Shown: positions 38,022 to 46,756, counted from the stretch's first letter. The stretch is 64,000 nucleotides of DNA from Lactiplantibacillus pentosus (GCF_003641185.1 NZ_CP032757.1:310001-374000); one strand, 5' to 3'. Made by a program: numbers and translations. Notes: a model not told the origin generated them from the letters alone.

Positions 38022-38753
38022 TTAGTGATGAGGATGATCAACCTGGCCACGAATCGTGATAGATAACGGAGCAATCAAGATGATAATAATGATGATTTCA
38101 AAAATTTGAAATTGGGCGGTAGTGGTGATGCCCGGTAGCTGAATGGTGGGTGCCATCGTACTGAAAAAATCATTGGCCGTATGGATGATAATTGCCCAGA
38201 ATAACGACTTTGTTTGGACCGTGACGAGGCACAGTAATAAGCCAAGGACGAAAGTAAAGACGAGTTGTAGTAGCGTTATAGTTAAGATCTGATGACTGAG
38301 ATTAAGCAGGTGGGTCAGACTAAAGAATACGCTACTGAGCAGTGCGCCTGGAAACACACCCCAGGTTGATCGGCATAGTTGAAAGAGTAGTCCACGAAAG
38401 CTAGTTTCTTCGAATAAACTGATCAGAATGGCTACGATGAGTGCGGCAAAGGTGGTCGACCACTGGCGCGTGGACAACAGGGCTAGGCTAGCAATGAGTG
38501 CGGTCACCAGTAGCGTTGGTAGCACGGGTTTGAATTGTATCCAGCTGATGGGGATGTTGCGATAGTGCAGTGGCTGCTGAAACCAAGCGGCATTGAACAG
38601 GAGGACAATGCCTAACAACAGGCTTTCTTGTAGACCAGTGGTGAGGGGCGCTGACAACTGGTTGAAGGGTGGGACTCGTAGAAACAAGCTGACGAGGCCC
38701 ATACTTGCTAGAATGCCACCCCATAATATTAGGACGCTTTTGAGTTGTCGCAT
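38022..38753 (-). CDS. CPBP-family intramembrane metalloprotease
   Basis: 243 residues with about seven hydrophobic segments. The glutamic-protease-type motifs of the CAAX/CPBP (Abi) family are present: FEETSFRGLLFQ (EExxxR) near residue 115, FFSLTHLLNL (His) near 148, and HTANDFF near 200. In lactobacilli such proteins often mature or protect against peptides (bacteriocin immunity), but no bacteriocin gene is close by. AGGTGGTG precedes the ATG. Confidence 0.87.
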   Translation of the reverse strand: MRQLKSVLILWGGILASMGLVSLFLRVPPFNQLSAPLTTGLQESLLLGIVLLFNAAWFQQPLHYRNIPISWIQFKPVLPTLLVTALIASLALLSTRQWSTTFAALIVAILISLFEETSFRGLLFQLCRSTWGVFPGALLSSVFFSLTHLLNLSHQILTITLLQLVFTFVLGLLLCLVTVQTKSLFWAIIIHTANDFFSTMAPTIQLPGITTTAQFQIFEIIIIIILIAPLSITIRGQVDHPHH

Positions 38754-38814
38754 GTCTTCAACACCACCTTTATGGTATTAAGCATACGCCTTTTTACGAA
38801 ATTTAGGCATAGAA

Positions 38815-38846
38815 AAAACGTGCCACGATAATTCGTGACACGTTTT
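38815..38846 (-). terminator. Terminator of the first LysM gene
   Basis: AAAACGTG-CACGA and complement; on the minus strand it is followed by T6. Confidence 0.8.
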
Positions 38847-38866
38847 GATGGCTTGATTTAGTTATC

Positions 38867-39685
38867 TTATAAAGCCCAAGCAGCCATGCCTTGTGCGTTG
38901 TATAAAGAAACGGCGGCATTGACTTGGTCTTCAACAGAACCACTGCTGATGTGCATGTTTTGGAATAAACCATAGGCACCAGAAGTACTGTTCTTAACAG
39001 TGGTGTTCCAGCCTGATTCACGCGTAATGATCGTGTTCCAAGTTGATGCAGAAACACCAGTCCGTGATTGCATTTGGCTCAAGACGTAGCTCTTCAAGTT
39101 GCTACCAGTGTAGCTTGAAGTCGTTGAAGTTGAGCTGGCGCTTGATGAGGCAGCTTGGCTAGTCGTTGAAGCGGCACTTGAAGCTTGGCTTGCAGCAGAA
39201 CTAGTTGAGCTTGCTGATGAAGCAGCACTAGTAGCAACGCTTGAAGTAGCGGCTGAACTAGCAGTTGAACTAGTAGCAGCAGAGCTAGTAGCTGATGAGC
39301 TGGCAGCAGAAGTAGCAGCTGAGCTTGAAGCTTGGCTAGCAACTGATTGTGAAGAAGCACTGGTTGCGCTAGCACTAGTTGCAGTTGAGGCTGCAGAACT
39401 AGTAGCTTGGCTAGTTGCAGATTGTGGTGCAGCACTTGTAGCAGCAGAAGTCGTTGTGGTCGTTGAACCGTTGACTTCCAGCTTATCACCAACGAAGATT
39501 AAGTTAACGTTTGCTAACTTGTTAGCCTTTTCGATGGCTGATACTGAAGTGTTGTGTGCCAAAGCGATTTCTGAAACAGTATCGCCGGCCTTAACAGTAT
39601 AAGTATCAGCGTTGGCAACCGTCGTTGAAATAGCGAATAAGGCTAAAGCAGCTGTTGATGATAATACAAGGTTTTTGATCTTCAT
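38867..39685 (-). CDS. Secreted LysM protein with transglycosylase-like C-terminus
   Basis: 272 residues. Signal peptide ([11 protein letters not shown], cleavage near VANAD), one LysM domain (~28-72; [20 protein letters not shown]) that binds peptidoglycan, a ~110-residue Ser/Ala/Thr linker, and a C-terminal domain (~200-272) with the catalytic-type Glu in [10 protein letters not shown] and GAYGLFQN, as in lytic transglycosylase-like proteins. It likely trims glycan strands or binds the wall during growth. The paralogue at 41300 shares the same layout and upstream TGTAAT motif. A long leader with ATG 39685 after GGAGAG. Confidence 0.9.
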   Translation of the reverse strand: MKIKNLVLSSTAALALFAISTTVANADTYTVKAGDTVSEIALAHNTSVSAIEKANKLANVNLIFVGDKLEVNGSTTTTTSAATSAAPQSATSQATSSAASTATSASATSASSQSVASQASSSAATSAASSSATSSAATSSTASSAATSSVATSAASSASSTSSAASQASSAASTTSQAASSSASSTSTTSSYTGSNLKSYVLSQMQSRTGVSASTWNTIITRESGWNTTVKNSTSGAYGLFQNMHISSGSVEDQVNAAVSLYNAQGMAAWAL

Positions 39686-39845
39686 AAGATTAATACACTC
39701 TCCTATAATTTTGCGTGTGTGCGATTATTTACAGATTCATTTTTTATTGGTCGAGCAGTTGATGTCTCAACCAATCAACAGAGACTAGTATAACTAGTGA
39801 GTGTTGCAGTGCAATAATCAGAAGATTACGTTTTTAGGGGTGTCT

Positions 39846-39880
39846 TGTAATATAAGGCCGTTTTTGTAATGAATTGTAAT
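39846..39880. promoter_or_regulatory. Triple TGTAAT motif upstream of the first LysM gene
   Basis: TGTAAT at 39846, 39865 and 39875 (offsets 0, 19, 29). The last two form TGTAAT-N4-TGTAAT, resembling the WalR box TGTWAH-N5-TGTWAH. It lies 50-85 bases upstream of the likely -10. Confidence 0.55.
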
Positions 39881-40295
39881 ATTTGAGCCGGATTTCATGC
39901 AAAATAGCGCTACCAACTTGAGTTGACGACTTGTAATATCAAGAATACCAATGGTTAAACGTGTGAATTAATCTTGAAAATCAGTCAAATTAATCGCAAA
40001 AAACAGGAAAATCCCCCTTGATTTATGAAAATTTGGCAGTTCGCGTCGAAAATTTGGGCTATTTTGGGCTGAATTTTAGTTCAGTGGACACCTGGATTTT
40101 AAAAAATGATGGGTAAATCTGACGAAAAATAGGGTTGAATTGACTGGATGATTTAACGCAACGATGGGGAAATCCGGCGAAGATAAATCATTGAAGCTGA
40201 TTGTGTCGTTTTTTGAGCTGCCTGGTAACTTGGTATTAGTGGGATAGAGGCGATAATTGATGGTGATTTTTGAGTTAAAACTTCTATATTATATG

Positions 40296-40335
40296 CATTG
40301 TACTTGTTCATTTGTTATGAGCCATGATTAAATCA
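40296..40335. repeat. Dispersed ~40-bp motif flanking repeat copy B
   Basis: CATTGTACTTGTTCATTTG followed by TATGAGCCATGATTAAATCA; matches 11145 and 22378 in the same orientation. Confidence 0.5.
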
Positions 40336-40347
40336 CGCCGGTTCGGA

Positions 40348-41186
40348 TTGTTGTTCGTCAGCTGGTGCGTGCCATGGTCCGACTTCCGGGGCTGGCTGAC
40401 AATTGCTGGAACGTAAGCCGGCCCCTCCAGTCGTGAAGCCAATCGAATGGCAGATGAGCAGCCACCTATCTGGGTAAAATTGGCCACTGAATATTGGAAG
40501 GCTGGACCTTCGGATAAACCCTGAATCTGTATTAATGGTGCTTTATGGCATTTAGATGCTGGCAGGTGGTCTGAAGATTATTGTCAGTTTTAACGGAAAC
40601 TAGTCTTCAAAGTTAGACACTAGAATTGTCATTCGCTTAAGATTCAGGACTTTTCCATCCTAATCAGCTATAAAATGCTTTGACAATATGCAGTAATGAT
40701 CACAGTTCGTAGCCTCAAAACATAAGAAAACTTAGATGTTCGTAGAAACCAGTCTTACAGTTGAACATCAAAATGACGGTTACCAATAACCAACGACTAG
40801 TCCATTAAAAGGTTGAGTCCGCACATGTCTGCCTTTCGAATGCTATCCAGGCTGGAAGGCATTTCTGACAATGCTCAGTGTTTTTCAGAGTGTGAGGTTC
40901 AGACGGGTTGGGACTGAGGATTAGCCTAGCTAGAGCGTTAAGCGGTGAATTTCCGCTTGGCGTTCTGGCGTAGCTAACCGGAAGTCCCAGTATGACCCGA
41001 ACACGTTTCATCCACATTGCAGCTAACGTGGAAGACCAGTATTTAAGACGTGTTTTGTCGGCTTAAATCTGTGTCCACCACGTTCCAGCGTTGTCAGAAA
41101 TGCCTGGAAGCCGGTGTAGGACGCGCCTACCACAGAAAGTTTACGCAAATTCGAACTTTTTCCAGCGATTCCAAGCTGGCGGTTTT
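40348..41186. repeat. Paired-arm structured repeat, copy B (L arm internally deleted, R arm complete)
   Basis: The L arm (40348-40523, minus sense) lacks the ~115 internal bases that carry both apical hairpins in other copies, but keeps a shortened basal helix (40388-40402 against 40417-40425). The R arm (40811-41186, plus sense) is complete: TGCCTT/AAGGCA helix, 17-bp basal helix (40858-40874 with 41088-41104), the long central hairpin tipped by AAGCGG/CCGCTT, ACGTG/CACGT helix, and terminal CCAGC-N8-GCTGG. Starts of both arms face the spacer 40524-40810. Lies between the two LysM genes. Confidence 0.75.
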
Positions 41187-41230
41187 GATTTTAAAAACCA
41201 CACCAATCAAGTCACCGACAATATGCATAC

Positions 41231-41267
41231 AAAAAACCGTCCTCATCTACAAAAGATGAGGACGGTT
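41231..41267 (-). terminator. Terminator of the second LysM gene
   Basis: Perfect 14-bp stem AACCGTCCTCATCT and complement around a 5-base loop; T6 on the minus strand. Confidence 0.9.
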
Positions 41268-41299
41268 GACGTTAGTTGATAAGTTAATTCAAGGGCAGT

Positions 41300-41965
41300 T
41301 TAGTACCAGTTGTTAGCTAACCAGTGACTCTTGGCGTTAGCCCATGAGCCGTAACGAGAAGCAACGTAATTGTTAGCAACTCGTTCTTGGTTGGCAGCGG
41401 AGTAGTCACCGTTTAAGTATGAGGCACTTAATTGATACTTACCGATGTATTGGCCGTTACGAGCTGAGTATGAGCCACCAGATTCTTTGTTGGCGATCCA
41501 AGCTTTAGCAGCACTTTCAGAACTGTTGTTGCTGTAGTTGGACGTTGAGCTAGTACTTTGTTGCGTCGTCGTCTTAGCAGCTGGTGTGCTCGTTTGGGTT
41601 TGGCTCGATTGTGTTTGACTACTTTGGCTAGTTTGAGATTGGCTAGCTTGGTTAGTCGTCTGGCTGGATGATTGCGTCGTTGCAGCTGGTTGTGACGTTT
41701 GCGTTGTCGTCGTGGTGGTGGTTGTCGTTGTCGTTGCACTGTCATCACCGTTGACTTCAAGTTGTTGGCCGACCAAGATCAAGTTAACGTCCTTCAAGTG
41801 GTTAGCTTGTTGGATGGCGTCAACCGTGGTGTTGTGGTCAAGGGCAATTTGAGAAACGGTGTCACCGGCTTTTACGGTAACCGTAGCAGCTTGGGCGGTA
41901 GCACCAATGGCAAAGAGACTAGCAGTAGCGGCAGCAGTTGATAATAAAGCATTCTTAATCTTCAT
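41300..41965 (-). CDS. Secreted LysM protein, aggregation-promoting-factor/transglycosylase-like
   Basis: 221 residues. Signal peptide ending AQAAT, one LysM domain (~28-72; [20 protein letters not shown]), a Thr/Gln/Ser linker that includes a run of eleven Thr, and a C-terminal ~70-residue module (AKAWIANKESGGSYSARN, YIGKYQLSASYL, NNYVASRYGSWANAKSHW) typical of Apf-like and IsaA-like transglycosylase folds; the Glu of NKESGG is the likely catalytic residue. Terminator at 41231. Same N-terminus and same upstream motif as the protein at 38867, so they are paralogues with probable shared control. Confidence 0.9.
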   Translation of the reverse strand: MKIKNALLSTAAATASLFAIGATAQAATVTVKAGDTVSQIALDHNTTVDAIQQANHLKDVNLILVGQQLEVNGDDSATTTTTTTTTTTQTSQPAATTQSSSQTTNQASQSQTSQSSQTQSSQTQTSTPAAKTTTQQSTSSTSNYSNNSSESAAKAWIANKESGGSYSARNGQYIGKYQLSASYLNGDYSAANQERVANNYVASRYGSWANAKSHWLANNWY

Positions 41966-42102
41966 ATTGTAATGTACACTCCTATTTTTTAGTCCGAATT
42001 TGGCTTGGCCCCGAGATTCTTTCCAAGCGCTTCAATGGTTCCTAGTATAGCTGGCGATTGTAACAGGAAAATAGCAGGAGTTTTACGAATTGGGCCGATT
42101 AT

Positions 42103-42137
42103 TGTAATAAAAGGCGGGTTTTGTAATCTTTTGTAAT
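42103..42137. promoter_or_regulatory. Triple TGTAAT motif upstream of the second LysM gene
   Basis: TGTAAT at 42103, 42122 and 42132: offsets 0, 19, 29, identical spacing to the set at 39846. A minus-strand -10 TATACT lies near 42045 with a poor -35, consistent with activation from upstream. Confidence 0.55.
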
Positions 42138-42372
42138 ATAACGCGGCGCGCAATGGTTTTATGAAGGTTTAATTAAGACTATCGACAAATAAAGCGGGCG
42201 TCTGTTGGTTGACATAACAAAATCGGCTGTCAATCATCAAACGCCCGTCTGATTAGGAATTGTATGATAAGTATCCAATCTGCAAATTAGTTTGGTCAAT
42301 TTACAAGTTGGTTTAGTGGCAATGTAAACGCTTGCTCTTCTCTAAATTAGCTTACTTTTAGTAACTGTGAAA
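42138..42372. other. Gene-free stretch with an interrupted inverted repeat
   Basis: GCGGGCGT (42194-42201) pairs with ACGCCCGT (42241-42248), with TTGACA/TGTCAA inside. No T-run follows. It could close the helicase operon transcript (minus strand) weakly. Otherwise nothing recognised between the LysM promoter and the GcvH-like stop. Confidence 0.4.
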
Positions 42373-42747
42373 TTAATCGGCTTTTAATTGAACGAGCCAG
42401 TTGTCATTTTGCTTCAAAGTCAGGAGTTGTTGTGGAGTGGCTTGAAGGGTATCGTTGACCTTCTGAACCGTGCCACTAAAGGGCGTTGACAATGGTTGCG
42501 GCCCTTGGTCTGTGAGTAACGTGACGAGCACATCGCCGCTATTCAGATGGCTGCCAATAGTTGGCAAAGTGACCTGACTAACAGTGGTATATGGCTGACG
42601 TCCTTGGTCACTGAGCCCTAAGATCAGTCGCTGATGGGACTTGGTCTTCAACCAGACATCGCCATAAAGCATGGGGGCATGCTGTTCTTCGTAATCATGA
42701 CGATAGAAGTGGATCATTTGTTTCCAAGCAGATTCTTGTTTTGCCAT
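42373..42747 (-). CDS. GcvH-like (lipoyl-domain fold) protein lacking the lipoyl lysine
   Basis: 124 residues resembling glycine cleavage H protein: LILGLSDQGRQPYTTVSQVTL (like the GIT-YAQ start), LPTIGSHLNSGDVL, TPFSGTVQKVNDTLQATPQQL, and DNWLVQLK at the end. In true GcvH an ES-K-A motif carries the lipoyl-lysine; here that stretch is TLLTDQGPQPLSTP with no lysine, so lipoylation there looks impossible. Last gene of a four-gene minus-strand operon, with its ribosome site (GGAG) in the preceding gene's end. No other glycine-cleavage genes are nearby. The role in this setting is unknown. Confidence 0.72.
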   Translation of the reverse strand: MAKQESAWKQMIHFYRHDYEEQHAPMLYGDVWLKTKSHQRLILGLSDQGRQPYTTVSQVTLPTIGSHLNSGDVLVTLLTDQGPQPLSTPFSGTVQKVNDTLQATPQQLLTLKQNDNWLVQLKAD

Positions 42748-42748
42748 A

Positions 42749-43675
42749 TTAATCTCCTAATTGTTGTTCGAGTAACCGCTGCATCAACTGAAGGTGGTGC
42801 ATGATGGTCAGCTTTTTGACGACCCCCAGACCGGGGAATTTGTGCTGGTCCGCATAGGCTAATAATGCCGTCAGCGCTGGCGTTCGATTGAGGCCAGTTA
42901 GATGCGTCGGTGCCCAAGCTGTGAGCTTAGTCAGTGCCTCGAAGAACTTCTTCTTTTGACCACGCATACTGTCATTACTGTCCGAAACAAAGTGATGAAT
43001 GCGTAAGTCACCCTTAACCGTAACATAAATCACGTGTAACGCAATCGCGCGTGACGGCATTCCGTGTTCGAAATAGACGTGGCCCATCAATGAATAGTCG
43101 CCGAAACCTTGATAGCCCACCGGTGATTGCGACCAGTAGGCGGGGGCAAAATACGTGTCTGTTAAGTCTTGATAGTCCGCGACGTGTGCGGGAGAAGGCA
43201 GCGCGTCTGTTAGTAAAATGGCCCGGTCTGCCGCTAATTGATGCAAACGGGCTTCGTCTGGAATCAGAATGCCACCAACTTGTTGTAAGACTTGAGTGTG
43301 CTGATAAGCTTGAAGCAACGGATAGTTAGGCGCAACCAGCAGACTCGTTTGGCCCGGCGTCGTGGTGAGATAGTCCGCACTAAAATCAGCCGCGAGAATG
43401 GCTCCGGGATGGTAAAACGGATAAGCGCGCAAGTCGGGTAGCGGGTGTAATTTGACCGTATTGAGGCCGTACACGCTGACTTGGGGATTTGCAATCAGGC
43501 TGAAAGGTTGCGCGCTTGCAATCAGTGTCGTCACCGTCTGCTGGAGTTCTTTGGAATCACGGACCGGCTCAATGATGGGGACGATGTGCGGGCCTAGTTG
43601 ACCTTGTTCACACAGGGCGCGTAACGCTAATAGGTCGTACATCCGCCCCCGAAAGTAAGGATAATAAGTGGTCAT
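42749..43675 (-). CDS. Beta-protein / sce7725-like family protein
   Basis: 308 residues. The opening YYPYFRGRMYDLLALRAL and HIVPIIEPVRDS match the start of the sce7725/beta-protein families (Y-P-hR-K-E-L-AL, then I-PIIEP). The remainder looks like an alpha/beta barrel-type protein with SLIANPQVS, ILIPDEARL and GYQGFGDYSL. These families occur in phage-related and accessory gene sets and have no settled activity. The start overlaps the preceding stop (ATGA), so translation is coupled to the nuclease-like gene. Confidence 0.7.
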   Translation of the reverse strand: MTTYYPYFRGRMYDLLALRALCEQGQLGPHIVPIIEPVRDSKELQQTVTTLIASAQPFSLIANPQVSVYGLNTVKLHPLPDLRAYPFYHPGAILAADFSADYLTTTPGQTSLLVAPNYPLLQAYQHTQVLQQVGGILIPDEARLHQLAADRAILLTDALPSPAHVADYQDLTDTYFAPAYWSQSPVGYQGFGDYSLMGHVYFEHGMPSRAIALHVIYVTVKGDLRIHHFVSDSNDSMRGQKKKFFEALTKLTAWAPTHLTGLNRTPALTALLAYADQHKFPGLGVVKKLTIMHHLQLMQRLLEQQLGD

Positions 43676-44388
43676 AGTTGGTCACGCAGATCTGGCGCCG
43701 TTAACGCCTGGTATTTTAGTCTGAGTGCCTGATATTCCGCATTACGGGCATCCAGTTCAGTTTGCAATGCCGCGATGGCGTCGCTTTGCGTCTCATCGAT
43801 GAACCGGTCGTATAAGTTTTGCTCCGGGTCGTAGACGTCATAACCCTTACGTGCACGTTTTCGGAGTTCTTTAAATAATTGGTCGTCCGAATATAGCTGC
43901 AGGCCCTTTTTGACGCGTTTGGCCTTATCGACTTCTCGGAACAAGGAAGCGACAAAATGGGCGGTCAGGGCAGTCTCGTCGACTTGCAAGTCTTGGTGCT
44001 GCGCCTTTTTGGCCACCGTCAAAAAACCGGGCGTTCGTAGGGGCTGTGGTGCTAAGGCCAGTGCCCGTGCGTCAAACTCACGATAAATCAAGACGCCGAT
44101 GCGGTCAGGAATTTCGTCCTTGACGTCTTCATACAGGGCTTGCGGCAAGACGAAGTAATTATAGTGGCCGATAAAAGAGAGCTTGGCCTTGGAATGAAAA
44201 TCAGCTTTCGTTACTTTTAGCTCGTAGCAACGCCATTCGATCTGCCCATCTGGCAGCTGCTGGTAGCTTAACGTATCGACGATGCCTTGCTCATCCGGCA
44301 TGGCAACTTCTTCGACGACGTAAGCGCCCTGTTCGAAGCAATAATGGTAGAGCGTCGTTTCAAGTTGGCGAGTTAGTTTTGTCTTCAT
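43672..44388 (-). CDS. PD-(D/E)XK nuclease-like protein
   Basis: 238 residues from ATG 44388, chosen because GGAGGT lies eight bases upstream; an upstream-extended frame would begin deep within the helicase gene. Residues ~20-75 carry a possible PD-(D/E)XK core: VVEEVAMPDEQGIVDTLSY (Asp) followed by WRCYELKVTKADF (E-x-K) and HYNYFVLPQALYEDV, as in restriction-like nucleases. The C-terminal half is charged and likely coiled (DARNAEYQALRLKYQALT). The start overlaps the helicase 3' end by 29 bases. Could process DNA with the helicase; inferred only. Confidence 0.65.
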   Translation of the reverse strand: MKTKLTRQLETTLYHYCFEQGAYVVEEVAMPDEQGIVDTLSYQQLPDGQIEWRCYELKVTKADFHSKAKLSFIGHYNYFVLPQALYEDVKDEIPDRIGVLIYREFDARALALAPQPLRTPGFLTVAKKAQHQDLQVDETALTAHFVASLFREVDKAKRVKKGLQLYSDDQLFKELRKRARKGYDVYDPEQNLYDRFIDETQSDAIAALQTELDARNAEYQALRLKYQALTAPDLRDQL

Positions 44389-46756
44389 GGTGTGGGACCT
44401 CCATTTGGTGCCAAAAATTGGCGATGGTTGCTTCAAGTTGTGAGACGGAGCCAATCGTCTGGTAATACTGCCAGTGCGCTGGAAAGAGTTCTGTGTAGCG
44501 GCGACTGGCAAAACGCTGATCTAGTAAGAGGACGATGCCAGTGTCGTGTGCGCTGCGAATCAGTCGACCAGCCGCCTGTAAGACGTTGTTCATGCCGGGT
44601 AACTGGTAAGCATAGGCGAATCCCAGCCCATTTTGATGGTCATAGTAGTCGCGAATCAAGTTGGTCTCTGGATTGATGCCAGGCAGACCGACGCTGACGA
44701 TTGCGACGCCAATCAAGCGGTTGCCACGCAAGTCGATGCCTTCAGAGAAGATGCCGCCCAGTACGCAAAACCCCAGCAGTGTCTGGGTGGGGTCGGCTTG
44801 AAATTGGTCCAAAAAGGCCTGGCGCGCACTGGCATCCATGGCCGCTGCCTGGGCTGTCGTCGCCACATCTGGATAGGCTGCTTCAAAGGCTGCCTTGATT
44901 TGCAGGAGGTAGCCATAGGATGGGAAGAAGACGAGGTAGTTACCAGGCTTGGCCGCCAGCATCGCGTGCAAACTCGCAATGATGCGGGGAACGTTATGCT
45001 CGCGTTCGTGGTAGGTCGTTTGGACGTACTGGGTGACGAGAATCGCCTGGTGCTTGGGCGGAAATGGCGATGGCAGCTGGTATGCTAAACTATTGGCCTC
45101 GCCGCCCAAGACGCGTTGGTAATAGGCCATTGGTGTCAGTGTTGCTGAAAAGAGCACGGCGCCACCGCCTAATTCCAACGAACGGTTCAAGAAGTCACTC
45201 GGGTCTAAGCAGAGCTCCTTGATCGTCAAATGATGCCCTTCAAGGACGTAGCGGGTCTGATAACTGCCATCATATAAGTCACCGATTTTGACAAAGGTCA
45301 GGCAGGCGAAGAAGTAATCGCGAACGGCGTCCAGTAAGGGGCCAGGTTTCTGCTGAGCCAGCCAGTCGGTGACAAACTCGTTGAAAGTTCGGAGTGTGCG
45401 CAACAATTTGTCCGGTGGGTCTGGCAGGACTTGCTCGGTCAGATGGTCGTCGATTAAGGCCTTGCTGAGACGCGTGAAGCTCCGCCGAACTTTTTTGAGT
45501 TCGCGTTGTAGGTCGTCACTTGGCTGACTCTTATCGGGCTTGGCAAGCTTCAGTAGCGTACTGATTGGTTGGTCACTAACGGCTGCGGAATACATATCAC
45601 GCGACCGGCTGACGAGGTTGTGCACTTCGTCGACAAGGAAGAAATTCTCGTCGTCACTTTCACTGAAGAAGCGTTGTAAGTAGACGAGCGGGTCGAAGAG
45701 ATAATTGTAGTCACAAATAATGACATCGCAAAATAATGAGGTGTCGAGTGAGAATTCAAACGGGTCTAAGGTATGCTTGCGCGCATAGGTCTCGATGACA
45801 GCCCGCGTAATCTGGTCTTCATGGGTCAATAAGTCTTTGAGCGCTGGCTTTAACCGGTCATAATAACCCAGCATGAATGGGTTATCTTCGGGGAGTACGT
45901 CCTGTTCCTCGGGAAAACGAATCTGATCTTTGGCTGTCAGCGTGATACTTTTCAGCTTGAGCCCGTCGTGACTCATCAAAGTAATCGCTTCTTCCGCGAC
46001 GCGCCGGGTACTCTGCTTAGCCGTCAAGTAAAATAGGCGTTCGATCACGTCTTCGCCCATCGCCTTAATCGCTGGAAATAGGGTGGAAATCGTCTTGCCA
46101 GTCCCAGTGGGTGCTTCCACGAAGAGTCGTGTTTGGTTACGGATCGTCTTGTAGACTGCAGCGGCGAGTTCGTGTTGCCCTGGCCGAAATGCTGGAAAGG
46201 GGAACGGCAACGTTTGAATCGATTGGTTGCGTTTCTCGCGGAGGTCAGCTCGCAGCGTCAGCCAATATTCATATTCGGTAATCAGGTCCTTGAAGAAGGC
46301 GTCTAATTCCGCACGGTGCAGGATCCGCTGAGTTTTGGTGATTTTTTCGTTGATGACTTGAAAATAGGTCAGTTGGCCGGTTACCTGGTCAAGCTCAGGA
46401 TGTTCTTGCAATAATAAATAACCATAGACCTTGAGCTGCCCCCAATAAAGTGTCTTCGTATTATCTGTCAGCTCATCAAACGGTTGGTCGGAAGTCTTGA
46501 TTTCTTCAATCAGAGCACCGTCATCGTTTAGTTGAATGCCATCCGCTCGTCCGGCAATAATGTAATCGGTGTGATTCATCGTGACGAGTTGCTTCAAATA
46601 AACTTCACTATCATAGTCCTCACCACGGCTACTCTGCAGTTGCCGGTGAATCTTCGCACCATTCAGCGCAGTATTCTGACTGTTTTTGACTTCATTTAAA
46701 TCGCCTTGTCGTAAAACGAATTCTACCAGTTGTCGAATCCCAATCTTAGTTGCCAT
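44360..46756 (-). CDS. XPD/DinG-like superfamily 2 helicase with an N-terminal nuclease-like domain
   Basis: 798 residues. N-terminal ~150 residues look like a Cas4/RecB-type PD-(D/E)XK domain (YIIAGRADGIQLNDDGALIEE then IKTSD, and LKVYGYLLLQEHP). The helicase core follows: Walker A APTGTGKT (~215), DEAH-type DEVHNLVS (~382), motif III/IV region FSATLTPMAYY, and motif VI AAGRLIRS (~735). XPD-type helicases usually hold a 4Fe-4S cluster with four Cys between motifs Ia and II; I find only two Cys there (SLFCDVIICDY), so a cluster seems absent. It leads the operon with three unusual partners. Likely a 5'-3' DNA helicase in repair or defence. Confidence 0.85.
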   Translation of the reverse strand: MATKIGIRQLVEFVLRQGDLNEVKNSQNTALNGAKIHRQLQSSRGEDYDSEVYLKQLVTMNHTDYIIAGRADGIQLNDDGALIEEIKTSDQPFDELTDNTKTLYWGQLKVYGYLLLQEHPELDQVTGQLTYFQVINEKITKTQRILHRAELDAFFKDLITEYEYWLTLRADLREKRNQSIQTLPFPFPAFRPGQHELAAAVYKTIRNQTRLFVEAPTGTGKTISTLFPAIKAMGEDVIERLFYLTAKQSTRRVAEEAITLMSHDGLKLKSITLTAKDQIRFPEEQDVLPEDNPFMLGYYDRLKPALKDLLTHEDQITRAVIETYARKHTLDPFEFSLDTSLFCDVIICDYNYLFDPLVYLQRFFSESDDENFFLVDEVHNLVSRSRDMYSAAVSDQPISTLLKLAKPDKSQPSDDLQRELKKVRRSFTRLSKALIDDHLTEQVLPDPPDKLLRTLRTFNEFVTDWLAQQKPGPLLDAVRDYFFACLTFVKIGDLYDGSYQTRYVLEGHHLTIKELCLDPSDFLNRSLELGGGAVLFSATLTPMAYYQRVLGGEANSLAYQLPSPFPPKHQAILVTQYVQTTYHEREHNVPRIIASLHAMLAAKPGNYLVFFPSYGYLLQIKAAFEAAYPDVATTAQAAAMDASARQAFLDQFQADPTQTLLGFCVLGGIFSEGIDLRGNRLIGVAIVSVGLPGINPETNLIRDYYDHQNGLGFAYAYQLPGMNNVLQAAGRLIRSAHDTGIVLLLDQRFASRRYTELFPAHWQYYQTIGSVSQLEATIANFWHQMEVPHHEDKTNSPT

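Larger units (their letters stand above)
39686..40347. other. Gene-free region upstream of the first LysM gene
   Basis: On the minus strand a promoter fits TTGCAC, 16 bases, TATACT near 39790-39820. The TGTAAT triplet is at 39846-39880. Two loosely similar 19-mers (GATGGGTAAATC at ~40107, GATGGGGAAATC at ~40163) lie farther out. The dispersed ~40-bp motif is at 40296-40335, directly before repeat copy B. Confidence 0.5.

Noticed and set aside
39094-39492. 132-codon ORF overlapping the LysM gene on the same strand in another frame
   Set aside because: It is the frame shadow of a Ser/Ala/Thr-rich linker with repetitive codons.
40805-41017. Minus-strand ORF in the R arm, also at 63058-63273
   Set aside because: It runs antisense through the long central hairpin; the openness is explained by the conserved stem, and there is no start signal.
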